A DNA stretch of 5,567 nucleotides, from assembly GCA_032251315.1 (NCBI GenBank), contig JAVVEE010000100.1, forward strand, positions 1 through 5,567, written 5' to 3'. The stretch comes from LH-M37 sp032251315. Its GTDB lineage: Bacteria > Pseudomonadota > Gammaproteobacteria > SZUA-229. Positions 1 through 4,957 of the stretch are shown here, piece after piece (the stretch's first letter is position 1; every line of letters begins with the position of its first letter). A program made the translations under genes and the position numbers. A model generated the notes under the pieces. It made no database searches, had not been told where the DNA came from, and saw only the letters and a list, made by a program, of their open reading frames with translations.

Positions 1-77
1 TCTATCAGCTGTCCCTCCTGTTCAGCTACTGACGGGGTGGTGCGTAACGGCAAAAGCACCGCCGGACATCAGCGCTA
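1..77 (+). mobile_element. Partial IS1 (left-end fragment), cut at a HaeII-type site
   Basis: This is the early insA part of IS1, identical base for base to 4694-4770 of the complete copy. Identity stops at base 78, just after AGCGCT (71-76), a HaeII-type site, where p15A vector sequence begins. From memory pACYC184 carries this same Tn9-derived IS1 stub between cat and the origin. The first codons match InsA, including the CPSC zinc-binding pair, but the frame runs into vector DNA and no transposase can be made. The fragment continues upstream beyond the window. Confidence 0.93.
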
Positions 78-200
78 GCGGAGTGTATACTGGCTTACTA
101 TGTTGGCACTGATGAGGGTGTCAGTGAAGTGCTTCATGTGGCAGGAGAAAAAAGGCTGCACCGGTGCGTCAGCAGAATATGTGATACAGGATATATTCCG
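78..200. other. p15A vector flank between IS1 stub and origin
   Basis: Non-coding DNA that I recognise as the segment lying beside the p15A origin in pACYC184-type vectors. It lies on the side towards which leading-strand synthesis proceeds. I see no credible gene; the short frame starting at 129 has no ribosome binding site and runs into the origin. Confidence 0.6.
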
Positions 201-704
201 CTTCCTCGCTCACTGACTCGCTACGCTCGGTCGTTCGACTGCGGCGAGCGGAAATGGCTTACGAACGGGGCGGAGATTTCCTGGAAGATGCCAGGAAGAT
301 ACTTAACAGGGAAGTGAGAGGGCCGCGGCAAAGCCGTTTTTCCATAGGCTCCGCCCCCCTGACAAGCATCACGAAATCTGACGCTCAAATCAGTGGTGGC
401 GAAACCCGACAGGACTATAAAGATACCAGGCGTTTCCCCCTGGCGGCTCCCTCGTGCGCTCTCCTGTTCCTGCCTTTCGGTTTACCGGTGTCATTCCGCT
501 GTTATGGCCGCGTTTGTCTCATTCCACGCCTGACACTCAGTTCCGGGTAGGCAGTTCGCTCCAAGCTGGACTGTATGCACGAACCCCCCGTTCAGTCCGA
601 CCGCTGCGCCTTATCCGGTAACTATCGTCTTGAGTCCAACCCGGAAAGACATGCAAAAGCACCACTGGCAGCAGCCACTGGTAATTGATTTAGAGGAGTT
701 AGTC

Positions 705-734
705 TTGAAGTCATGCGCCGGTTAAGGCTAAACT
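705..734 (+). promoter_or_regulatory. RNA I promoter
   Basis: -35 TTGAAG (705-710) and -10 TAAACT (729-734) are separated by 18 bases, the same arrangement as in pMB1. It drives the antisense copy-number regulator. Confidence 0.85.
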
Positions 735-740
735 GAAAGG

Positions 741-842
741 ACAAGTTTTGGTGACTGCGCTCCTCCAAGCCAGTTACCTCGGTTCAAAGAGTTGGTAGCT
801 CAGAGAACCTTCGAAAAACCGCCCTGCAAGGCGGTTTTTTCG
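741..842 (+). ncRNA. RNA I, antisense copy-number regulator
   Basis: An approximately 100-nt antisense RNA to the 5' end of RNA II that sets copy number and incompatibility. It starts near 741 and ends at the GC hairpin ACCGCC/GGCGGT (818-823 / 830-835) followed by six T. The loop sequences determine p15A compatibility with pMB1 plasmids. The exact ends are estimated from homology. Confidence 0.85.
815..840 (+). terminator. RNA I terminator
   Basis: Intrinsic terminator: the stem ACCGCC/GGCGGT, extended by flanking A and T runs, has a six-base loop (824-829) and ends in a T tract (835-840). Confidence 0.87.
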
Positions 843-855
843 TTTTCAGAGCAAG

Positions 856-884
856 AGATTACGCGCAGACCAAAACGATCTCAA
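856..884 (-). promoter_or_regulatory. RNA II promoter
   Basis: On the minus strand, -35 TTGAGA (879-884) and -10 TAATCT (856-861) are separated by 17 bases. Both hexamers match those of the pMB1 RNA II promoter as I remember it. Confidence 0.87.
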
Positions 885-900
885 GAAGATCATCTTATTA

Positions 901-1014
901 ATCAGATAAAATATTTCTAGATTTCAGTGCAATTTATCTCTTCAAATGTAGCACCTGAAGTCAGCCCCATACGATATAAGTTGTAATTCTCATGTTTGAC
1001 AGCTTATCATCGAT
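901..1014. other. Vector spacer between p15A origin and tet promoter remnant
   Basis: AT-rich non-coding DNA known to me as the pACYC184 join between the p15A origin and the tetracycline region. It ends in the decapitated tet promoter. Confidence 0.6.
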
Positions 1015-1024
1015 AAGCTTGGTA
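996..1024 (+). promoter_or_regulatory. Broken tet promoter (-35 only)
   Basis: The -35 TTGACA (996-1001) of the pACYC184/pBR322 tet promoter is present, but the join at HindIII (1015-1020) replaced the original -10 (TTTAAT in the parent, from memory). At the correct 17-base spacing the sequence is now TTGGTA (1019-1024), a poor -10. The promoter is probably inactive or very weak. Confidence 0.8.
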
Positions 1025-1076
1025 CCGAGCTCGGATCCACTAGTAACGGCCGCCAGTGTGCTGGAATTCGGCTTAA
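1015..1076. other. Cloning polylinker (TA-vector type)
   Basis: Closely spaced sites: HindIII (1015-1020), KpnI (1021-1026), SacI (1027-1032), BamHI (1033-1038), SpeI (1039-1044), BstXI (1052-1063) and EcoRI (1064-1069). The order and the GGCTT after EcoRI match the TA-cloning vector polylinker I remember (pCRII type). This is direct evidence of laboratory construction. Confidence 0.92.
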
Positions 1077-1083
1077 AGCTTAA

Positions 1084-1111
1084 AAAGGCTGACGATTTCT
1101 CGTCAGCCTTT
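1084..1111 (-). terminator. Terminator downstream of ileX
   Basis: A perfect 12-bp stem (1084-1095 / 1100-1111) with a four-base loop. Read on the minus strand it is AAAGGCTGACGA, GAAA, then the complement, ending in a T run. It lies just beyond a NotI site (1112-1119) that directly abuts the tRNA 3' end, so it was probably added as part of a built cassette. It ends ileX transcripts before they reach the origin. Confidence 0.88.
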
Positions 1112-1119
1112 GCGGCCGC

Positions 1120-1195
1120 TGGTGGCCCCTGCTGGACTTGAACCAGCGACCAAGCGATTATGAGTCGCCTGCTCTAACCACTGAGCTAAGGGGCC
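1120..1195 (-). tRNA. ileX: tRNA-Ile (CAU, lysidine type) for AUA codons
   Basis: A 76-nt minor isoleucine tRNA with encoded CCA (1120-1122 on the plus strand). The CAT anticodon would read AUG unmodified; TilS converts C34 to lysidine so that it reads AUA and is charged by IleRS. The acceptor stem GGCCCCT/AGGGGCC is fully paired, which fits ileX better than ileY (ileY, from memory, differs by one acceptor base). It is the only tRNA here on the minus strand and sits between ClaI (1197-1202) and NotI (1112-1119) sites. Confidence 0.93.
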
Positions 1196-1205
1196 AATCG
1201 ATTGG

Positions 1206-1235
1206 ATTATAAAGTAACTCCGTGTCGCAATCCAA
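1206..1235 (-). promoter_or_regulatory. ileX cassette promoter
   Basis: On the minus strand a consensus -10 TATAAT (1206-1211) lies 18 bases from a -35-like TTGGAT (1230-1235), whose first bases overlap a HindIII site. The -10 is only ten bases from the mature tRNA end, so the 5' leader would be three or four bases. The -35 is a moderate match and may be partly created by the cloning junction. Confidence 0.65.
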
Positions 1236-1382
1236 GCTTGGCTGCAGGTCACTTTGATACATGAAAATACGGGTTTTCTTGATTCAGACGCGCAGCGGTG
1301 TGCGTTTGTTTGCCGCTATAGCGAAATAAATCAGAAAATCAGACGCGGTCGTTCACTTGTTCAGCAACCAGATCAAAAGCCA
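1236..1382. other. Linker and native upstream region of argU
   Basis: Bases up to about 1250 are vector linker (HindIII at 1234-1239 followed by a PstI-containing stretch). The rest appears to be chromosomal DNA upstream of argU, AT-rich and non-coding, of the kind that carries upstream activation sequences in stable RNA genes. I cannot mark individual Fis sites with confidence. Confidence 0.5.
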
Positions 1383-1410
1383 TTGACTCAGCAAGGGTTG
1401 ACCGTATAAT
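1383..1410 (+). promoter_or_regulatory. argU promoter
   Basis: -35 TTGACT (1383-1388), a 16-base spacer and a perfect -10 TATAAT (1405-1410). The tRNA begins 31 bases after the -10, leaving a leader of about 25 bases for RNase P to remove. Confidence 0.87.
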
Positions 1411-1441
1411 TCACGCGATTACACCGCATTGCGGTATCAAC

Positions 1442-1518
1442 GCGCCCTTAGCTCAGTTGGATAGAGCAACGACCTTCTAAGTCGTGGGCCGCAGGTTCGA
1501 ATCCTGCAGGGCGCGCCA
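1442..1518 (+). tRNA. argU: tRNA-Arg (UCU) for AGA/AGG codons
   Basis: A 77-nt tRNA with TCT anticodon, acceptor stem GCGCCCT/AGGGCGC and encoded CCA. This is the E. coli argU (dnaY) product, which decodes rare AGA and also AGG. Its 3' half serves as the bacterial attachment site of the DLP12 lambdoid prophage, and a piece of that prophage's integrase follows directly, so the gene was cloned from a lysogenic chromosome. Confidence 0.96.
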
Positions 1519-1533
1519 TTACAATTCAATCAG
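1519..1533. other. Prophage-argU junction (attL-like remnant)
   Basis: The short stretch between argU and the integrase stop is the phage side of an integration junction. The att core is expected to overlap the 3' end of argU; its limits cannot be fixed without the intact attB. Confidence 0.5.
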
Positions 1534-1885
1534 TTACGCCTTCTTTATATCCTCCATAATTTCAGAGTGGGACATATTTGGGACATTATCACCAAAAATG
1601 TCGTCTATTTTCCTCGCATGCTCTGTCAAATGATTAGGCGCAAGGTGAGCATACCTACGAACCATTTCTATGGACTCCCATCCGCCCATTTCCTGAAGCA
1701 CTGATAATGGGACGCCTGACTGAATCAGCCAGCTTGCCCAGGTGTGTCTGAGGTCATGGAAACGGAAATCTTCAATTCCTGCACGACGACAAGCTGATAG
1801 CCATGATGTCTTGCTGTCGATGCGCATCTTCCTGACCGCAGGCGTTGATGTTCCATCTGCTCGCTTAGCCGCCTTGGTATGTGAC
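1534..1885 (-). pseudogene. intD: 3' fragment of DLP12-type prophage integrase
   Basis: The C-terminal part of a tyrosine recombinase, converging on argU, with its stop only 15 bases from the t[12 protein letters not shown] (catalytic His and Arg of box II), a GGW motif and the nucleophile region RRYAHLAP are present; it ends DIKKA. The N-terminal DNA-binding domain and the first catalytic Arg are missing because the gene is cut near the BamHI site at 1886. An open frame continues to an ATG at 1992, but those first approximately 35 codons are antisense tet DNA, so the 152-codon frame is a chimera and not an active integrase. The assignment to DLP12 rests on the argU position and remembered sequence. 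Confidence 0.88.
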
Positions 1886-2005
1886 GGATCCTCTACGCCG
1901 GACGCATCGTGGCCGGCATCACCGGCGCCACAGGTGCGGTTGCTGGCGCCTATATCGCCGACATCACCGATGGGGAAGATCGGGCTCGCCACTTCGGGCT
2001 CATGA
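1886..2005 (+). pseudogene. tetA: Internal fragment of tetracycline efflux gene tetA(C)
   Basis: From the BamHI site (1886-1891) this reads [16 protein letters not shown], and later [10 protein letters not shown], in one plus-strand frame. It matches TetA(C) of pBR322/pACYC184 from the BamHI site onwards, as I remember it: a membrane-embedded piece of a major-facilitator tetracycline/proton antiporter. Only about 39 codons remain, with no start, and it ends in a KpnI/AvrII linker. It is vector scar and gives no resistance. Confidence 0.92.
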
Positions 2006-2015
2006 GGTACCTAGG
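2006..2015. other. KpnI/AvrII cloning junction
   Basis: Overlapping KpnI (GGTACC, 2006-2011) and AvrII (CCTAGG, 2010-2015) sites join the tet fragment to chromosomal DNA upstream of thrU. Confidence 0.8.
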
Positions 2016-2075
2016 CTGTTTCTTCATCGTGTCGCATAAAATGTGACCAATAAAACAAATTATGCAATTTTTTAG

Positions 2076-2104
2076 TTGCATGAACTCGCATGTCTCCATA
2101 GAGT
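2076..2104 (+). promoter_or_regulatory. Promoter of the thrU-tyrU-glyT-thrT operon
   Basis: -35 TTGCAT (2076-2081), a 17-base spacer and -10 TAGAGT (2099-2104), followed by a GC-rich discriminator (GCGCGC) typical of promoters under stringent control. In the chromosome this is the thrU(tufB) promoter, activated by Fis; the AT-rich stretch at 2030-2075 would hold the upstream activating region. The Fis role is family knowledge; I did not delimit sites. Confidence 0.85.
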
Positions 2105-2118
2105 GCGCGCTACTTGAT

Positions 2119-2194
<76 letters not shown>

Positions 2195-2202
2195 TCAAGT
2201 CC

Positions 2203-2287
<85 letters not shown>

Positions 2288-2403
2288 ATTTCGGCCACGC
2301 GATGGCGTAGCCCGAGACGATAAGTTCGCTTACCGGCTCGAATAAAGAGAGCTTCTCTCGATATTCAGTGCAGAATGAAAATCAGGTAGCCGAGTTCCAG
2401 GAT

Positions 2404-2478
<75 letters not shown>

Positions 2479-2484
2479 AGATGT

Positions 2485-2560
2485 GCTGATATAGCTCAGT
2501 TGGTAGAGCGCACCCTTGGTAAGGGTGAGGTCGGCAGTTCGAATCTGCCTATCAGCACCA
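2485..2560 (+). tRNA. thrT: tRNA-Thr (GGU)
   Basis: A 76-nt tRNA with GGT anticodon (2518-2520), acceptor stem GCTGATA/TATCAGC and encoded CCA. It reads ACC and ACU. It lies six bases after glyT. In the chromosome tufB follows on the same transcript; only its leader remains here. Confidence 0.96.
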
Positions 2561-2677
2561 CTTCTTTTCTCCTCCCTGTTTTTTCCTTCTGTTTATTGCA
2601 TTCAACAAGTCGGGCATGTTGCCTGGTTGATGTGGTGATATCACCGATTTATCCGTGTCTTAGAGGGACAATCGATG
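2561..2677 (+). other. tufB leader and start codon, coding region removed
   Basis: The native thrT-tufB spacer ends with a GAGGG ribosome binding site (2663-2667) eight bases ahead of ATG (2675-2677). The ATG overlaps a ClaI site (2671-2676), after which the DNA changes to the argW upstream region. The EF-Tu coding sequence (MSKEKFER in the native gene) is absent. Confidence 0.82.
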
Positions 2678-2821
2678 ACGTCCAAAAAGCAGAACGTGCG
2701 GAAAACATTAAGAAAAATTATAAAAACCCGGCATAAATGGCGAGGGTTTAAGCAATCGAGCGGCAGCGTACTTACCCCGCACTCCATTAGCGGGTATACT
2801 CATGCCGCATTGTCCTCTTAG
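2675..2821 (+). CDS. Artificial 48-codon frame started by the tufB translation signals
   Basis: From the tufB ATG the frame stays open for 48 codons and stops at a TAG (2819-2821) inside the 5' end of argW. The predicted peptide is short and very basic at its start (M-T-S-K-K-Q-N-V-R-K). It has a strong, naturally used ribosome binding site and lies on the thrU operon transcript, so it may be translated. It is almost certainly a construction by-product without function: the codons are non-coding argW upstream DNA. I list it because it is the only short frame here with real initiation signals. Confidence 0.4.
   Translation: MTSKKQNVRKTLRKIIKTRHKWRGFKQSSGSVLTPHSISGYTHAALSS
2772..2800 (+). promoter_or_regulatory. 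argW promoter
   Basis: -10 TATACT (2795-2800) lies 17 bases after a weak -35, TTACCC (2772-2777). The tRNA starts 12 bases after the -10. Transcription from the thrU operon, which has no visible terminator, would also reach argW. Confidence 0.65.
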
Positions 2822-2886
2822 TTAAATGGATATAACGAGCCCCTCCTAAGGGCTAATTGCAGGTTCGATTCCTGCAGGGGACACCA
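2812..2886 (+). tRNA. argW: tRNA-Arg (CCU) for AGG codons
   Basis: A 75-nt tRNA with CCT anticodon (2845-2847) and encoded CCA. The acceptor stem GTCCTCT/AGGGGAC contains one G-U wobble. It decodes the rare AGG codon only and complements argU. In E. coli this gene is also a well-known prophage attachment site (CPS-53/KpLE1 in K-12). Confidence 0.96.
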
Positions 2887-3026
2887 TTTATCAGTTCGCT
2901 CCCATCCGTACCAGTCCGCAAAATCCCCTGAATATCAAGCATTCCGTAGATTTACAGTTCGTCATGGTTCGCTGTTCGCAACCTAACCAAACAGTCACTT
3001 TCGAGCAATTTTCCTTGAAAAAGAGG
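2887..3026. other. argW downstream DNA and metT upstream DNA
   Basis: Two joined chromosomal pieces with no gene. The first part (to about 2970) may be the prophage side of the argW attachment region, judging from remembered sequence only. The second part is the native region before the metT promoter. I see no terminator after argW. Confidence 0.4.
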
Positions 3027-3055
3027 TTGACGCTGCAAGGCTCTATACGCATAAT
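3027..3055 (+). promoter_or_regulatory. metT-leuW promoter
   Basis: -35 TTGACG (3027-3032), a 17-base spacer and -10 CATAAT (3050-3055), followed by the GC-rich GCGCCCC discriminator expected for stringently controlled stable-RNA promoters. Confidence 0.88.
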
Positions 3056-3095
3056 GCGCCCCGCAACGCCGATAAGGTATCGCGAAAAAAAAGAT

Positions 3096-3172
3096 GGCTA
3101 CGTAGCTCAGTTGGTTAGAGCACATCACTCATAATGATGGGGTCACAGGTTCGAATCCCGTCGTAGCCACCA
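3096..3172 (+). tRNA. metT: tRNA-Met (CAU), elongator
   Basis: A 77-nt tRNA with CAT anticodon (3130-3132), acceptor stem GGCTACG/CGTAGCC and encoded CCA. The first pair G-C and the sequence mark it as elongator, not initiator, tRNA. It is the first gene of the native metT-leuW-glnU-glnW-metU-glnV-glnX operon, of which only the first two genes were kept. Confidence 0.95.
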
Positions 3173-3181
3173 TCTTTTTTT

Positions 3182-3266
3182 GCGGGAGTGGCGAAATTGG
3201 TAGACGCACCAGATTTAGGTTCTGGCGCCGCAAGGTGTGCGAGTTCAAGTCTCGCCTCCCGCACCA
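3182..3266 (+). tRNA. leuW: tRNA-Leu (UAG) for CUA codons
   Basis: An 85-nt class II tRNA with TAG anticodon (3216-3218), acceptor stem GCGGGAG/CTCCCGC, long variable arm and encoded CCA. It reads the rare CUA codon (and other CUN codons by wobble). It is nine bases after metT. The native operon sequence continues only to about 3286, where it meets the proL fragment; glnU is missing. Confidence 0.96.
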
Positions 3267-3299
3267 TTCACCAGAAAGCGTTGTACGAGAAGCGTTTTA

Positions 3300-3332
3300 T
3301 CGCTAACTGATTAATTATAAATCAGTTAGCGA
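3300..3332. repeat. Perfect 13-bp inverted repeat between leuW and proL
   Basis: The arms TCGCTAACTGATT (3300-3312) and its exact complement (3320-3332) flank a seven-base AT loop. No T tract follows on either strand, so it is not a classical intrinsic terminator. It lies directly upstream of the proL promoter and probably came with the proL fragment. Confidence 0.8.
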
Positions 3333-3342
3333 AATATCTTAC

Positions 3343-3370
3343 TTGCAATCGGTGTGGAAAACGGTAGTAT
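3343..3370 (+). promoter_or_regulatory. proL promoter
   Basis: -35 TTGCAA (3343-3348), a 16-base spacer and -10 TAGTAT (3365-3370). The tRNA begins 15 bases after the -10. Confidence 0.7.
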
Positions 3371-3384
3371 TAGCAGCCACGAGT

Positions 3385-3461
3385 CGGCACGTAGCGCAGC
3401 CTGGTAGCGCACCGTCATGGGGTGTCGGGGGTCGGAGGTTCAAATCCTCTCGTGCCGACCA
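3385..3461 (+). tRNA. proL: tRNA-Pro (GGG) for CCC codons
   Basis: A 77-nt tRNA with GGG anticodon (3419-3421), followed by G37. The acceptor stem CGGCACG/CGTGCCG starts with the C1-G72 pair typical of bacterial tRNA-Pro, and CCA is encoded. It reads rare CCC and CCU. The anticodon stem CCGTC/GTCGG contains a U-U opposition, which I believe is native to proL. It is the last tRNA of the array and has its own promoter and terminator. Confidence 0.95.
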
Positions 3462-3472
3462 AAAATCCCAAG

Positions 3473-3502
3473 AAAAAACCAACCCTTACGGTTGGTTTTT
3501 TT
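3473..3502. terminator. proL terminator, likely bidirectional
   Basis: The stem CCAACC/GGTTGG (3479-3484 / 3490-3495) has a five-base loop, an A run on the left and a seven-T run on the right, so the hairpin with U tail exists on both strands. It ends proL transcripts and should also stop cat messages arriving from the right. Confidence 0.88.
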
Positions 3503-3743
3503 ATATCTGCAATTAATTCGATAAACAGACCTCAGGCATTTGAGAAGCACACGGTCACACTGCTTCCGGTAGTCAATAAACCGGTAAACCAGCAATAGAC
3601 ATAAGCGGCTATTTAACGACCCTGCCCTGAACCGACGACCGGGTCGAATTTGCTTTCGAATTTCTGCCATTCATCCGCTTATTATCACTTATTCAGGCGT
3701 AGCAACCAGGCGTTTAAGGGCACCAATAACTGCCTTAAAAAAA
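3503..3743. other. Vector/Tn9 DNA downstream of cat
   Basis: A non-coding stretch that I recognise as the pACYC184 segment beyond the 3' end of cat. A 76-codon minus-strand frame at 3440-3670 has no ribosome binding site, overlaps proL and resembles nothing I know. No strong cat terminator is visible here. Confidence 0.6.
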
Positions 3744-4403
3744 TTACGCCCCGCCCTGCCACTCATCGCAGTACTGTTGTAATTCATTAAGCATTCTGCC
3801 GACATGGAAGCCATCACAAACGGCATGATGAACCTGAATCGCCAGCGGCATCAGCACCTTGTCGCCTTGCGTATAATATTTGCCCATGGTGAAAACGGGG
3901 GCGAAGAAGTTGTCCATATTGGCCACGTTTAAATCAAAACTGGTGAAACTCACCCAGGGATTGGCTGAGACGAAAAACATATTCTCAATAAACCCTTTAG
4001 GGAAATAGGCCAGGTTTTCACCGTAACACGCCACATCTTGCGAATATATGTGTAGAAACTGCCGGAAATCGTCGTGGTATTCACTCCAGAGCGATGAAAA
4101 CGTTTCAGTTTGCTCATGGAAAACGGTGTAACAAGGGTGAACACTATCCCATATCACCAGCTCACCGTCTTTCATTGCCATACGGAATTCCGGATGAGCA
4201 TTCATCAGGCGGGCAAGAATGTGAATAAAGGCCGGATAAAACTTGTGCTTATTTTTCTTTACGGTCTTTAAAAAGGCCGTAATATCCAGCTGAACGGTCT
4301 GGTTATAGGTACATTGAGCAACTGACTGAAATGCCTCAAAATGTTCTTTACGATGCCATTGGGATATATCAACGGTGGTATATCCAGTGATTTTTTTCTC
4401 CAT
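3744..4403 (-). CDS. cat: Chloramphenicol acetyltransferase, type I (Tn9)
   Basis: A cytoplasmic homotrimeric enzyme that transfers acetyl from acetyl-CoA to the 3-hydroxyl of chloramphenicol, so the drug no longer binds the ribosome. The 219-codon length is full for type I CAT. The active-site motif HHAVCDGFH is at residues 192-200, with catalytic His193 (His195 in CAT-III numbering) and structural Asp197. The protein starts [10 protein letters not shown]; the ATG is preceded by TAAGGA (4411-4416), seven bases upstream. It is the selectable marker of the plasmid. It reads towards the tRNA array and convergent with proL. Confidence 0.98.
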
Positions 4404-4410
4404 TTTAGCT

Positions 4411-4475
4411 TCCTTAGCTCCTGAAAATCTCGATAACTCAAAAAATACGCCCGGTAGTGATCTTATTTCATTATG
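4411..4475 (-). promoter_or_regulatory. cat promoter and ribosome binding site
   Basis: On the minus strand a -10-like CATAAT is at 4470-4475, with no good -35 at 17 bases. This fits the reported dependence of Tn9 cat on cAMP-CRP binding upstream (family knowledge). TAAGGA (4411-4416) is the ribosome binding site. The -10 assignment is moderately sure. Confidence 0.65.
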
Positions 4476-4626
4476 GTGAAAGTTGGAACCTCTTACGTGC
4501 CGATCAACGTCTCATTTTCGCCAAAAGTTGGCCCAGGGCTTCCCGGTATCAACAGGGACACCAGGATTTATTTATTCTGCGAAGTGATCTTCCGTCACAG
4601 GTATTTATTCGGCGCAAAGTGCGTCG
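4476..4626. other. Tn9 DNA between cat and IS1
   Basis: Non-coding transposon DNA linking the cat promoter to the left end of IS1, as in Tn9 and pACYC184. It would hold the CRP-binding region of cat. The 63-codon plus-strand frame at 4457-4648 has no support. Confidence 0.65.
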
Positions 4627-4649
4627 GGTGATGCTGCCAACTTACTGAT
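4627..4649 (+). repeat. IS1 left inverted repeat (IRL)
   Basis: Terminal 23 bp recognised by InsAB' transposase. It also carries the insA promoter region in the IS1 family. Confidence 0.9.
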
Positions 4650-4681
4650 TTAGTGTATGATGGTGTTTTTGAGGTGCTCCA

Positions 4682-4957
4682 GTGGCTTCTGTTTCTATCA
4701 GCTGTCCCTCCTGTTCAGCTACTGACGGGGTGGTGCGTAACGGCAAAAGCACCGCCGGACATCAGCGCTATCTCTGCTCTCACTGCCGTAAAACATGGCA
4801 ACTGCAGTTCACTTACACCGCTTCTCAACCCGGTACGCACCAGAAAATCATTGATATGGCCATGAATGGCGTTGGATGCCGGGCAACTGCCCGCATTATG
4901 GGCGTTGGCCTCAACACGATTTTACGTCACTTAAAAAACTCAGGCCGCAGTCGGTAA
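4682..4957 (+). CDS. insA: IS1 InsA, DNA-binding repressor and N-terminal part of transposase
   Basis: A 91-codon protein starting with GTG, eight bases after GAGG (4671-4674). It has a zinc-finger-like arrangement, C8-P-S-C11 and C32-S-H-C35, and a helix-turn-helix at about residues 64-85 ([20 protein letters not shown]). InsA alone binds the IS1 ends and represses transcription. A -1 frameshift at the A6C run (4933-4939) joins it to the insB frame to give the active InsAB' transposase. The reading frame is complete. Confidence 0.95.

Larger units (their letters stand above)
336..847 (-). ncRNA. RNA II, replication primer transcript of p15A
   Basis: The primer precursor starts about 847, seven to nine bases past the -10, and is cut by RNase H near the A-run at about 336-342, giving roughly 510 nt (ColE1 RNA II is about 555 nt). 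Its 5' part is fully complementary to RNA I, and that pairing blocks formation of the persistent primer hybrid. The start and switch point are placed by analogy with pMB1/ColE1, not measured. Confidence 0.8.
201..900 (-). other. p15A (ColE1-family) replication origin
   Basis: Medium-copy plasmid origin that starts unidirectional theta replication from an RNA primer using host enzymes (RNA polymerase, RNase H, DNA polymerase I). The visible parts are the RNA II promoter (856-884, minus), the RNA I promoter (705-734, plus), the RNA I terminator hairpin (815-840), and the conserved block near 336-360 (TTTTTCCATAGGCTCCGCC on the plus strand) where primer RNA changes to DNA in ColE1 relatives. Replication would proceed towards base 1. 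No rop gene is present. The RNA I region differs from pMB1, which fits p15A and its compatibility with pET/pUC plasmids. Confidence 0.95.

Noticed and set aside
129..550. Two overlapping plus-strand open frames (129-317 and 254-550)
   Set aside because: They lie in the p15A origin, opposite the RNA II primer, with no ribosome binding site and no resemblance to a protein family.
1742..2005. 87-codon plus-strand frame
   Set aside because: It is the opposite strand of the integrase fragment and runs out of frame through the tet fragment; it crosses a cloning junction.
3440..3670. 76-codon minus-strand frame
   Set aside because: It overlaps proL and its terminator, has no ribosome binding site and spans a vector junction.
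3950..4144. 64-codon minus-strand frame inside cat
   Set aside because: It is an alternative frame within the clearly coding cat gene.
4653..4865. 70-codon plus-strand frame at the start of IS1
   Set aside because: It is a shifted frame over insA; the insA frame has the zinc-binding cysteines and known start.
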